DNA of 64,000 bases from Nitrosospira briensis (GTDB lineage Bacteria; Pseudomonadota; Gammaproteobacteria; Burkholderiales; Nitrosomonadaceae), in NCBI RefSeq assembly GCF_900115125.1, contig NZ_FOVJ01000001.1, forward strand, positions 1,087,852-1,151,851, given 5' to 3'. A program made the translations under genes and the position numbers. The notes beneath the pieces were generated by a model that did no database searches, was not told where the DNA came from, and was given only the letters and a program-made list of their open reading frames with translations. Below, piece after piece: positions 44,953 through 54,232 of this stretch. Positions within the stretch are counted from its first letter, which is position 1. Every line of letters starts with the position of its first letter.

Positions 44953-45939
44953 TCATTCAGAAGGGAGCCGTGCTCGATCATGAGGTTGAAGGAAGTCAAG
45001 GAGCGGTCCGGCTGGCACGATACGGTTGGGATTGATGGTGGGATGACTGCGGTAGTAGTGCTCCTTGATATGTTGCATGTTCACCGTTGCGGCGACGCCC
45101 GGCCACTGATACAGCTCGCGGGTAAAGGCCCACAGGGCCGGGTAATCCACCAGGCGCCTGAGATTGCACTTGAAGTGGCCGTGGTAAACCGGGTCGAAGC
45201 GGATCAACGTAGTGAATAACCGCCAGTCGGCCTCTGTGATCCGGCCACCCACGAGATAACGCTGATGTGAGAGACGCTGTTCCAGTTCGTCCAGACAGTC
45301 GAACAGAGCCGTGACGGCATTCTCGTAGACCCCCTGTTCAGTGGCAAAGCCTGCCTTATATACCCCATTATTGACCGCGTCATAGATGCGCGCGTTGCTC
45401 TCTTCGATCTGCGGCAACAACGCAAAGGGTGCGTAATCTCCCGCTGATGCGCCGATGCCGTCGAAGGCCGAGTTCAACATGCGGATGATCTCGGACGACT
45501 CGTTATTGACAATCGTATTCCGCTGTAAGTCCCATAACACCGGCACGGTTACCCTGCCGCTATAATCAGGTGCAGCGCGCAGGTAAACCTCATAAAGATA
45601 GCGTGCCGCGCCGATCGGGTCAGCCACCACACCCGGGGCCTCTTCAAACGTCCAGCCATGATCGCCCATGTAGGGATTGACAACCGAGACCCCTATCCTG
45701 CTTTCCAGGCCTTTCACGGCGCGAAAAATCAGCGAGCGGTGCGCCCACGGACAGGCCAGCGACACATATAGATGATAACGGCCCGCTGCCGCGGGAAAAC
45801 CCCCTTCTCCAGTCGGCCCCGGGCTTCCGTCGGCCGTGATCCAGTTGCGAAACTGCGCATCTGTGCGGACAAAATTGCCACCTGTCGATTTGGTGTCGTA
45901 CCATTCGTCGACCCATTTCCCCTTGACCAGTAAGCCCAT
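44953..45939 (-). CDS. yqjG: Glutathionyl-hydroquinone reductase (YqjG/Xi-class GST)
   Basis: A 328-residue cytosolic enzyme that reduces glutathionyl-hydroquinones with glutathione. The Xi-class signature is present: GRYHLYVSLACPWAHRSLI with the catalytic Cys, preceded by GGFPAAAGRY, and later ITEADWRLFTTLIRFDPVYH, GHFKCNLRRL. The length fits the family. A GGAGAT site precedes the ATG. It converges on the ATP-grasp gene, with a 22-bp gap. It is probably involved in quinone detoxification. Confidence 0.95.
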   Translation of the reverse strand: MGLLVKGKWVDEWYDTKSTGGNFVRTDAQFRNWITADGSPGPTGEGGFPAAAGRYHLYVSLACPWAHRSLIFRAVKGLESRIGVSVVNPYMGDHGWTFEEAPGVVADPIGAARYLYEVYLRAAPDYSGRVTVPVLWDLQRNTIVNNESSEIIRMLNSAFDGIGASAGDYAPFALLPQIEESNARIYDAVNNGVYKAGFATEQGVYENAVTALFDCLDELEQRLSHQRYLVGGRITEADWRLFTTLIRFDPVYHGHFKCNLRRLVDYPALWAFTRELYQWPGVAATVNMQHIKEHYYRSHPTINPNRIVPAGPLLDFLQPHDRARLPSE

Positions 45940-46143
45940 TTAAATCTCCTGTTTCGTTGACTTGCGTTTGCCTGTGTACGCCAGGATACCCACATTTCAG
46001 GAAAGATGATGATCAAACAAGCAAATCGGATTTAACACGTCAGAGGCGTATCCGGGCTGCGCATTATTTCTGGGAAACGATCAACTCTTCAGATAAGCCT
46101 GACGCCACCCCGCTTTACGTGCGATGGGATAAGCTTCCACGCG

Positions 46144-47514
46144 TTAATTCTGCAACATGAAAGTCTCATATTCCAGCCGGTTGAATTTATGCGAGAGGAT
46201 AAACAGACCGAGAAAGGCCGAAAACGTTACAGAGGCGGCAAATCCGTAACCAAAAGCTTCGGCGCCCAGTTGCAGCGTGGCAAAGGTGAACAGCAGGTTC
46301 GTGATAAAAAAGCATGTCGTAACGATCAGCACCTCGCGGCGGGCGTCGAGATAAAAAAGCACGTTGAGAATCGCCATCAGCAAGACCTGCACGCTGACCG
46401 CGACCACGTCAATGTAGAACAAATGGATGTAAAGAGGAGAAATGCCCACCGCATGCAATAGCTCCCTGCCCCATAGCAGGCACAGCACCACCGTCAAGCC
46501 CTGTACTTTGAAAATCTCGTAGATTCCCTGCCGTGCGGCATAAACCATCCGGTCGCGCCTGTATTCGATGTGCATAAGCGTGTCTCCTTCCCGGACCGCG
46601 CGGTAAAAACGCTCGTGCTGCTCGGCGAAATCGGCTTCGATGCTTACCAGGAATACAGCCATGCCGGGCAAAATGAACAGGTAAGCCAAAAAAATGGGAA
46701 GATCGTAAATGACGGATGCCCGAAGCGGACCAATGACCGCTTCCGAAGTGTACGGCACGAACCAGAAAATAAACTTGTCGATCCAGACCGCCAGATAATA
46801 AAGCGTGCCAACCGCGAACAAGCTGTACAAACTCCGGTTGCGGTCGAGAAAATCAAACTTGAGCAGGGAACTGCCGGGATATTCGCGAACAATATGATGC
46901 AGGAAGGAAAACAACAGGTAGGCATGAGCCGTCAATACACCCAGCAACAAGCCGGTCAACTCCCATCGAGACGCTAGAAGCGCCACGACGATACCGAGCA
47001 GATACCCCTTGCTTAATGTCCAGACTATGCGGCGATAGGCTTTCATTCCCGACAGAAAGATCAGGGCGATCCACATGCCGCTCAGTACCACGAAATTGCT
47101 CAGTAACAGCAATTCCTGGAAAAACGAACCGGTGAAAGACCAGAATATGAAGGGTGCAGCCCAGGCAAAACCAGCCGCCATCGTGACAATGAGAACGCCA
47201 AACAGGTTCGGCAGCACCTCTGCCTTGTCATTCGCATACGTTCGGTCCGAGACGAAACGGGTAAACATCAATTGCATGCCCCCGGTCCAGATCAACGATC
47301 CGGCCATCAGATAGGTTACGCAAATCTGGAATGCGTTGACCTCCTGCTGGGCGACACCAAGTATGACAGCGAGAACGCCTATCATCATGATGCTCAGGAT
47401 GGAAATCACCCATGGGCCGCCGCTGACCAAACCCGCATAGCCATAGGCGCGCAGCACTGACCAGTAGCTGTCGCGCTCCAGGATCGTGCGAATTTCAGAA
47501 CCGATACCCGCCAT
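46144..47514 (-). CDS. pelG: PelG, Pel polysaccharide flippase-like membrane protein
   Basis: A 456-residue polytopic protein, the same length as Pseudomonas PelG, with about twelve TM helices of MATE/MOP-like style (for example WVISILSIMMIGVLAVILGV and GYLLGIVVALLASRW). It begins MAGIGSEIRTILERDSYWSV. Together with PelD, PelE and PelF it forms the inner-membrane synthase/transport complex for Pel. It starts one base after pelF ends and is the last gene of the operon. Confidence 0.93.
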   Translation of the reverse strand: MAGIGSEIRTILERDSYWSVLRAYGYAGLVSGGPWVISILSIMMIGVLAVILGVAQQEVNAFQICVTYLMAGSLIWTGGMQLMFTRFVSDRTYANDKAEVLPNLFGVLIVTMAAGFAWAAPFIFWSFTGSFFQELLLLSNFVVLSGMWIALIFLSGMKAYRRIVWTLSKGYLLGIVVALLASRWELTGLLLGVLTAHAYLLFSFLHHIVREYPGSSLLKFDFLDRNRSLYSLFAVGTLYYLAVWIDKFIFWFVPYTSEAVIGPLRASVIYDLPIFLAYLFILPGMAVFLVSIEADFAEQHERFYRAVREGDTLMHIEYRRDRMVYAARQGIYEIFKVQGLTVVLCLLWGRELLHAVGISPLYIHLFYIDVVAVSVQVLLMAILNVLFYLDARREVLIVTTCFFITNLLFTFATLQLGAEAFGYGFAASVTFSAFLGLFILSHKFNRLEYETFMLQN

Positions 47515-47515
47515 G

Positions 47516-49102
47516 TCAAGCTCTTATAACAGATTGAGTAGCCGGATCCGCTGCCGAGTCCAGCGCCTTTGCGTAAAGATTCCGATAGGAGGAGAACATC
47601 AGCTCATCGTTATAATAACGCTTCACCCGCTCAAGCCCTGCCTGCTGCGCGGTACGCCACCGCGCCGGGTTATTGAGCAGCTCCAATGCCGCTTTTGCCG
47701 TCCCCTCGGGATCGGCAATGAAAACGACGGTTCCCGCGGCGCCGAGTGCACGATCTTCCTCGGTACGGCCTTCTATAAGCTCACGACAGGAACCTACGTC
47801 CGTGGCAAGGCATGGCACGCCGCTGGCAAACGCCTCCAGCACCACCAGCGGCAGTGCCTCGCTGATCGAGGTCAGTACCATCAGGCCCAGTTGTGGAAGA
47901 ATTTCAAGCATGTTTTGAAAACCCAGGAATTTAACATTGTTTTCCAGACCCAGGCTGGCGGCCAGTTCCTTGCACTCGCTCACATACAATGGGTCTTCAT
48001 CTTCAGGCCCGGCAATCCATCCTTGCGCATCGGGGCGCTCCTTGACCAGTATTCGCAGAGTACGGATGAATGTCTTGATATCCTTGATGGGTACGACACG
48101 CCCGATCAGTCCGAGCACGGGCGGGATTTCTTCCGGGCGCTTTTCAAGTGCGGCCTCATAGCGTTGAACATCGATTCCATTGGAAATGACGAGCGTTTTT
48201 TCCGCGGCCGCTCCATCCGCAATCTGTCTCAAGCGGTTGCCCTCGTACAAGCTGACGATGGGCGACGCCTGGCCGTAGGCCATGCGCCCGATCTGTTCGT
48301 AAAACCTGATCCAGAGACCACGGATGTATCCCATTTCATCATGCAGCGTATTACATACGTCATCGTTGTGATCATGAATCCAGGTCGCCTGCGCCAAATC
48401 GATTTTCCGCTCCTTGGTATAAATGCCGTGCTCAGTGAGCACAAATGGAATATTGCGCCGCAGGCGTATCATGGCGCCCAGCAATCCGGCATATCCCGTA
48501 GAAATGGCGTGCACGGCACGTACGGGAGGGAGTCCGGCCGCGATATCCGCCAATACGAAGAGAGGCGTGTGCATGGCCCGTATCGCCCAGAAATAGTCGA
48601 CAAACGATGGCTCCGTGCACCGCTCCCGATACTGCCGCGTAATGTAATCCCATGAGGCTTCGCTATACAGAAAGTCTTCCTGGCTGATACCGCCTGCCGA
48701 GCCCAGCCGGGTGAATGCGCTTATCATTTTATCATCCGGGATCTGCCCGGATTGACGCATGTACGCGTGCAACTCATCCATTTCCGAAAAAGCCCGCTGG
48801 TTGCCCTTGCGCGCATTCGGCTTAAGCGTTTTTTCCCGGTGTATCAGGTAGTGTGTTTCGACATGCGTTACATTGGGCGGGAATTGATACTGCGCGGGAC
48901 CGTACATTTCCGATTCACCGCCGATAAAAATAACGGCGAATCGAATCTCCGGCAAACCCCCGATGATCTGGTGCACCCACGACGAAACCCCGCCGCGGAT
49001 GTAAGGGTACGTGCCTTCCAGCAACAAGGCGATGTCTGCCACCGATTCTCGCGCCGGGGCCGCTACCGGTCTGCGCGCTCCTGCCCGGACAGTGCTGTTC
49101 AC
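47516..49102 (-). CDS. pelF: PelF, GT4-family Pel glycosyltransferase
   Basis: Cytosolic polymerase that builds the Pel chain (rich in GalNAc/GlcNAc) from UDP-sugars. The N-terminal Rossmann half begins ADIALLLEGTYPYIRGGVSS. The second half holds GLIGRVVPIKDIKTFIRTLR and the GT4 E-x7-E motif SEALPLVVLEAFASGVP. At 528 residues it is close to the ~507 of the Pseudomonas protein. The start is GTG at 49102, which overlaps the pelE stop as GTGA; longer upstream readings run back through pelE and are rejected. Confidence 0.93.
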   Translation of the reverse strand: MNSTVRAGARRPVAAPARESVADIALLLEGTYPYIRGGVSSWVHQIIGGLPEIRFAVIFIGGESEMYGPAQYQFPPNVTHVETHYLIHREKTLKPNARKGNQRAFSEMDELHAYMRQSGQIPDDKMISAFTRLGSAGGISQEDFLYSEASWDYITRQYRERCTEPSFVDYFWAIRAMHTPLFVLADIAAGLPPVRAVHAISTGYAGLLGAMIRLRRNIPFVLTEHGIYTKERKIDLAQATWIHDHNDDVCNTLHDEMGYIRGLWIRFYEQIGRMAYGQASPIVSLYEGNRLRQIADGAAAEKTLVISNGIDVQRYEAALEKRPEEIPPVLGLIGRVVPIKDIKTFIRTLRILVKERPDAQGWIAGPEDEDPLYVSECKELAASLGLENNVKFLGFQNMLEILPQLGLMVLTSISEALPLVVLEAFASGVPCLATDVGSCRELIEGRTEEDRALGAAGTVVFIADPEGTAKAALELLNNPARWRTAQQAGLERVKRYYNDELMFSSYRNLYAKALDSAADPATQSVIRA

Positions 49103-50211
49103 CTGTTCCACCACGCTTTCACCAGAGCAAGTTCGCGTCCCTTTTCGCCAGGCCGCGTAAGCGCCGAGAGATAGCGCCTTACATCCGAAAATTTTCGTTC
49201 GCGGAAAGCTGTTTCGGCAAGCCATGGCAGAATTTTTTGTTCCTCCATGCCGCCAGCGCGCGCGCTGGTAAAAGCCTGCCGTGCAGACGCGAGATCGCCG
49301 GATTCCAGTAGAATCCGTCCATATAATAGCCAGCTGTTCGCATCTATTGTGTGGAATGCAGGGGATGTGGAAGATCGATCGGGTCCATCGGTTGATGCAG
49401 GCACAGCCGGCCTCGCGGATGCCGGAGGAACGCTGGCCGGCGCATGGGATGACGGGAGGAGTACCAGCTCCATGTGATGCCTGGCCGTCTGCAGCCAGTG
49501 CTGCCTGACCGCGCCTTGTACCAGGCGGTGATATACCAGTTCCCAGCACAATGCGGCAATCGTTTTATGGTAGGAGTGCTGCATGCGGAGGGGAACCTCC
49601 GGCAGTGCCTCTGTCAGGGTCAGGATACGATCGATCAGTTTTTTCTCATTATCGTCCCGCATGGCATACGCCAGCAATCGCACATCGTCGACCGGATCGC
49701 GGGTCGCCTTGGACCACACGACCATGGCTTCGCGCGGCGCCATGTGCCGCGTCGCCATCACCGCTTTCAGGCGCTTGAGCGGCCGCCCGGCGAAATGAAC
49801 GATCTGGCGCAACGCGCCTTCGCTATAGGGTGGCACCGGGAAAATGGCCGGGGGCGAAAAAGGCAGTTCAGGCAACACCACCGTCTTTACATTTTTTGAA
49901 GAACGGCTGCGCGGGCGTCTCAAGGCCGTGGCCACGCTCCACCACACGCCCAGCGCACCCACCACCGGCAGAATCCATAAAAAGACAAACAGAAAAGCCA
50001 GGCTTTCCCGCACGGGCAGCTTGTAGCGGCGCGGCAGTAGCAGCCAGAAACCCCGGGCAAAAAAGTAGCATGAGATAGAGTGCAATGCCACCGCGGCCAA
50101 CAACGCCAGATTCGCAATCGAGCTTGCAGCCCAGCCGCTTCCGCTCAACCACAGCAGCGATCCGGCCATCGCCTCGGCTGCTAATCCCCGCAACATCGGG
50201 CGGCGATACAT
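49099..50211 (-). CDS. pelE: PelE, TPR-containing Pel complex subunit
   Basis: A 370-residue inner-membrane protein. Two TM helices come near the N-terminus (~29-50 and ~66-92, with ALHSISCYFFARGFWLLLPR and FLFVFLWILPVVGALGVWW). A cytoplasmic region of TPR-like helices follows (e.g. WLLYGRILLESGDLASARQA), with a Pro/Ser-rich insertion around 260-290. PelE bridges the PelD-PelG complex. Sequence conservation in this family is low, so the name rests mainly on gene order, topology and TPR content. Confidence 0.85.
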   Translation of the reverse strand: MYRRPMLRGLAAEAMAGSLLWLSGSGWAASSIANLALLAAVALHSISCYFFARGFWLLLPRRYKLPVRESLAFLFVFLWILPVVGALGVWWSVATALRRPRSRSSKNVKTVVLPELPFSPPAIFPVPPYSEGALRQIVHFAGRPLKRLKAVMATRHMAPREAMVVWSKATRDPVDDVRLLAYAMRDDNEKKLIDRILTLTEALPEVPLRMQHSYHKTIAALCWELVYHRLVQGAVRQHWLQTARHHMELVLLPSSHAPASVPPASARPAVPASTDGPDRSSTSPAFHTIDANSWLLYGRILLESGDLASARQAFTSARAGGMEEQKILPWLAETAFRERKFSDVRRYLSALTRPGEKGRELALVKAWWNR

Positions 50212-51482
50212 CAGTGCGCTTCCATGGATCGGATCCTTTGGGGATCGATGTCTCCAACCGCTACAAACTCCAGCGTCAACGTTGCCGGAACACCATCAAC
50301 CCGCTGCATCCACGCCTGTGCATTTGAAGTATTCGTCAAAGGCAGCAGGATCCAGATGACCGGCTGGTCCTGATACCGGGTAATACAAATCAGGTCGATA
50401 GCGCGGGTTGAAGATCGCAGTTTTTCGTAAACGCTCATGATCTCAGAGTACGCACCCGACAGCCTGAGCAAGGTTGCATCTAGCCTGAATCTCAAAAAAT
50501 CCTGATGCACCCGTCCAAATGCAGCGATAAAACGCGCAATGGATGAGCCGCCCGTGCCAAAACGGAGATGGTCCACGCCATGTCCGGCAAGTACCGCGAT
50601 GAGCTTCAAATTGCTTTCGTGAAATGCAAAGAAAGGCATGGATTTGACCAGCAACATCGCATGAATCTCACCGGTGGAGTCAGCCAGAGGAATGGCGGCC
50701 AGTAACTGGTTTTGATCAAGCGCATATTCTTCCATAAGGTTTACCGCTGTCAGTTCGCCGCTTTCAAGCGCACTTCTCGCCACAGGATCGCCGTCGTCAA
50801 TCGGAAATCTGTCCCCGATACTGCCGAGGACTCTACCTGTATCGATATTGTCAGCCGTTATTCCCACAATGCATGCCTGGGTCAACGCACCGTATTCCGC
50901 AATGAATTCGATAAGTTTTTGTAACGAGGATTCGGTTAACCCGCTAATGCCGTTCAATACCGGCTCCAGGTGCATAATGCCTTCACGCAAAGAGAATCCG
51001 CTGTTGGCGACCGTTTGCTCCAGGCGATCATGGGACAGGCGTAATAGCTGGTAACTGCGTGTGAATTCCTCAAGCCGTTCCGCGCGGTATTGATAGGCGC
51101 CCTCCAGCCGGTGTAAACGGCGTCCCCACATGTCGCGAAACCCTCCGGCCACCATTGCCACGACCACAATTCCGACTGCCCACGGCAGCGGAAATCCGGA
51201 CGAACTTTGCCACTCCAGATTGATAGCCACGCCCAGGTTTGCCAGTATCAGCAAGGCGCTGGCAAAACCGTAAACGAATCCATAGCGTAGTCCAGCCAGT
51301 AAAGGAGCCAGGACGGGCCACGGAAATCCCCCGCTCAGCCGGAAAGGATCTTGCTGTTGAGTAAGGAACGATGCCGCGATAACAATTATGGTTAACGCGA
51401 ATGTTTCGAGCCATCCACCCCATACCGATACGGGAGTATTGACGTCAACTACTTCAATGCCCTCCAGCCAGGGTTTTTTCAT
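50211..51482 (-). CDS. pelD: PelD, c-di-GMP receptor of the Pel system
   Basis: A 423-residue inner-membrane receptor: about four TM helices (~25-120), a coiled coil, a GAF domain (~170-310) and a degenerate GGDEF domain. The I-site RxxD is visible as RAID at about 360-363, before the degenerate TRYQDQP that replaces GGDEF, with a possible second Arg near 394. Binding of c-di-GMP to PelD activates Pel synthesis. It overlaps the pelB stop by ATGA and abuts pelE. The GAF/GGDEF architecture matches the Pseudomonas protein. Confidence 0.92.
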   Translation of the reverse strand: MKKPWLEGIEVVDVNTPVSVWGGWLETFALTIIVIAASFLTQQQDPFRLSGGFPWPVLAPLLAGLRYGFVYGFASALLILANLGVAINLEWQSSSGFPLPWAVGIVVVAMVAGGFRDMWGRRLHRLEGAYQYRAERLEEFTRSYQLLRLSHDRLEQTVANSGFSLREGIMHLEPVLNGISGLTESSLQKLIEFIAEYGALTQACIVGITADNIDTGRVLGSIGDRFPIDDGDPVARSALESGELTAVNLMEEYALDQNQLLAAIPLADSTGEIHAMLLVKSMPFFAFHESNLKLIAVLAGHGVDHLRFGTGGSSIARFIAAFGRVHQDFLRFRLDATLLRLSGAYSEIMSVYEKLRSSTRAIDLICITRYQDQPVIWILLPLTNTSNAQAWMQRVDGVPATLTLEFVAVGDIDPQRIRSMEAH

Positions 51483-54232
51483 TGCTTTGCGGGCTCCTTG
51501 TCTGGTTTGGATATATCTCGCATCAGTGGTGGCACAGGCGTTTCGCGAAGTTTTGCCAGCGTCTGGCGACAGATCTCCAACTCCGTATGTACAGCGCTTT
51601 CATTCGGCGGAGCTTCGCCTGCAAGCCACCGGGTCGACCGGTCGACGTCATCCATGGACAACGGCATCGTTTCGGGAAGAGCGGGGTCAGCTGGCTGGCG
51701 CTCCAAATGCCTTGAAACTTGCGCTAGCTGCGCTGACAGTGCGGGATAATCATCTTTTTGCACTGCATCGGCAAATTTTTCCCAGCCGGACGACCGGAGC
51801 CGCTCGGTCTGACGCCGCAGAGCAAAGTACTGTGCGCTATCCAGGGGTTTTGTCAAGTTCCAGCGTTCGCGTATTGGCTGCAATATTTTCAGGTCATCCC
51901 GATCAGCATGCTGCAGCAACTGATCTTTCGATCCGAACAGGTACTGTGACAACCGCGCAGGATATTCCACTTCTTTTTGAGAAAAAGACGGAGACGCAAA
52001 CAATTGTAGCGCGTAGAAGCGAACGTGGTTGGCGCTGGCGGGACAGCCCGCCCACTCCATATTATCGGCCAATGTCAATGTCCACAAAAAATCCTGCGGC
52101 CGTTTTGTCAAAGTTTGCAGGTACCGGGGCGCTGCCTGGATGGACCTGCCCAAGGTGTGCTCCGCCGCAGCCAGGGCTTCGGCCAGAGGTGGACTTACCG
52201 CGGGTTGAGTACCCGATGGATTATGGTACGGCTTTACGACTGCCTGAAGCAATGCGTGATCGATTTTTTTGTCGGACAAAAGCAGCCAGATCAGCGCTTC
52301 CGTAACTTCAGGATCAGGCCCTCGCAGCCGCAGCAGCTCGCGCAAGGCGTGACGAACTGCGTCCCGCTCTCCGCTTGCCATTTTTCGTATCGAACGAAAA
52401 TACCAGTAATCGGGCGCCTGGGCCATCGATGGCTGCGACTCGGCCAGCGAGAGCCAATGATCGAGCTCTTTCCAGTTTTTCCGCTTCCAGGAAAAACGCA
52501 TGAGGCGCTGGAGGTCTTCGATGCGCCGCAACCGATCCCATCCGTATTGCGCCAGGCTCTCGCTTTTTTTATCGTCGCGATGACGCGCCGTCAATCGCTG
52601 CAGATGCTCAAGTACTTCCACATCCTTTGGCCGAAGACTCAGTACCTTTTCGTATGCTTTACTCGCATGATTATCCTGACCCAGCTGTGTGGCAACATTA
52701 GCCAACAACCGCCAATACTCTTCGGCATACGCCGGGTCAGGGGAGCCCGATTCGCGAAGCAGCAGGTTGAAGCTCTTTTGCGCATTCCCCGCCTCTTCAT
52801 ATAGCTTGGCCAGCGCCAGTCTTTGCCGCCCGTTGTGCGTATCGGGCATTTCCTCATATAACGAGAGGGCCGCACGAGGTTTGCCCTGAAGGACCAGGAC
52901 ATCCGTCAGTGCTTTCATTGTCTCGGCGGGGTTATCGAAGCGTTCGGCGTGCTTGCGCAATTGCTGTTCTACGTGGGAAGGCTGCGCTATGTTAAGGCCG
53001 GCCTTGACATAAGCCTCCGCTTCAGCAGCGGTCAGCCTGCGGCGCGGCATGACAGCCTCCAGCAACTGTACCACGGCTTCATAATCCGGTTTCGCCTGCG
53101 CAAGCGCAAAGGCGCGAGCTTCCGCTTCCTCGTCGGCCTGATGGCGAGCGAAAGACAACCACAGGGTCAGAGCCTCGTCGGACTGCCCGTTCCAGTCATA
53201 AATGTGTGCAAGCAAACGGTGGCGGTCGCTCCCGGGGACCAGCGATGTTCGCAGAGATGCAGCACGCGCAAGGCTCTCATCCAGCAAGCCCATCGAAACC
53301 TGCAATCGAACGATACGCTCGGCAAGCTTCTGATCGCGAGGCAGTAGCCTGCTTGATTCTTCCAGCCAGGCCAATGCGTGCTCGCGATCGTCAAGCGGCT
53401 CGGCAATATTTGCGGCCAGCAACAGGAGCTCGGCATCGCCCCTGAGACTGCTGGCGCTTGCGGATGCGCCCAGGACCTTCATCGCGGCCTTCAAGGCCTC
53501 TTGATCGATACCGGCTTGAAGATAGGCGCGCAAACACGATTTCGCGATTTCCGTTTTCTTCTTCGGGGTTCGTTCGAGCAGAAATGCCTGACACAGATTC
53601 CGTGCCGCGAGCCGGGGCTGAGCAGCAGCCATGCGCTGTTTCGCGGCAAAAATCAGCCAGCGCGATTTTTTTTCGCTGGTTTCATTTCGCATAACAAGCA
53701 ATTGCTCGAAGGTTTCGGCCAATACGGTGGGCTCGCCGAACTGTTCCGCCAGTTTGACCACCAGGCTCACTCTGTTGTCATTATCGGCAATGCGCAGCAA
53801 TGCCGGAACGAGCTCGGCGATACGCTTGCGCAGCGCCGCCTCGACATCCTCCGGGGGATGCCGGAAAAGCTGCTGCAAGGACAGCTTGAGCTCCGCAAGG
53901 CGGATTTCATAAGTCAGGCCCGATTCAGGCGCCTGCTGCAAAGGATCAAATGCGAGAACAGCCTCATCGGTCATGCCGGCTTCCGTCAATACCTGGACGA
54001 ACGACAACCGCAACGGCACATTATTAGGATCGGACTGGACAAGAACGCGAAGATAAGCCACGGATAGAGCGTCATTAGCAGAGAGATTGGCTGGGTCCCT
54101 GAACGCGGGCTGGCGTGGAAACAACACCCAGAAAGCGACCAGAAGCACCGCACTCATGAACATTAACGCGGGCGCGTTTAACAGTGACTCCCGGCGGGTA
54201 TCAACACTCAAGCCGGAATTCTCCCGATGCAC
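51479..54232 (-). CDS. pelB: PelB-like TPR protein lacking an outer-membrane barrel
   Basis: A 917-residue protein: an N-terminal TM (ALMFMSAVLLVAFWVLFP, ~22-40), then nearly continuous TPR-like helical repeats through the periplasm. In Pseudomonas, PelB (~1190 residues) continues into a 16-strand beta-barrel that exports Pel. This product ends instead in a polar, helical tail (ICRQTLAKLRETPVPPLMRD) with no beta-barrel-like sequence. It overlaps pelA by 32 bp and pelD by 4 bp, and no pelC lies between. The TPR part is expected to guide Pel and bind PelA. Confidence 0.85.
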   Translation of the reverse strand: MHRENSGLSVDTRRESLLNAPALMFMSAVLLVAFWVLFPRQPAFRDPANLSANDALSVAYLRVLVQSDPNNVPLRLSFVQVLTEAGMTDEAVLAFDPLQQAPESGLTYEIRLAELKLSLQQLFRHPPEDVEAALRKRIAELVPALLRIADNDNRVSLVVKLAEQFGEPTVLAETFEQLLVMRNETSEKKSRWLIFAAKQRMAAAQPRLAARNLCQAFLLERTPKKKTEIAKSCLRAYLQAGIDQEALKAAMKVLGASASASSLRGDAELLLLAANIAEPLDDREHALAWLEESSRLLPRDQKLAERIVRLQVSMGLLDESLARAASLRTSLVPGSDRHRLLAHIYDWNGQSDEALTLWLSFARHQADEEAEARAFALAQAKPDYEAVVQLLEAVMPRRRLTAAEAEAYVKAGLNIAQPSHVEQQLRKHAERFDNPAETMKALTDVLVLQGKPRAALSLYEEMPDTHNGRQRLALAKLYEEAGNAQKSFNLLLRESGSPDPAYAEEYWRLLANVATQLGQDNHASKAYEKVLSLRPKDVEVLEHLQRLTARHRDDKKSESLAQYGWDRLRRIEDLQRLMRFSWKRKNWKELDHWLSLAESQPSMAQAPDYWYFRSIRKMASGERDAVRHALRELLRLRGPDPEVTEALIWLLLSDKKIDHALLQAVVKPYHNPSGTQPAVSPPLAEALAAAEHTLGRSIQAAPRYLQTLTKRPQDFLWTLTLADNMEWAGCPASANHVRFYALQLFASPSFSQKEVEYPARLSQYLFGSKDQLLQHADRDDLKILQPIRERWNLTKPLDSAQYFALRRQTERLRSSGWEKFADAVQKDDYPALSAQLAQVSRHLERQPADPALPETMPLSMDDVDRSTRWLAGEAPPNESAVHTELEICRQTLAKLRETPVPPLMRDISKPDKEPAKQ

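Noticed and set aside
51479-51482. A hidden pelC between pelB and pelD
   Set aside because: The two genes overlap by four bases, so no space exists.
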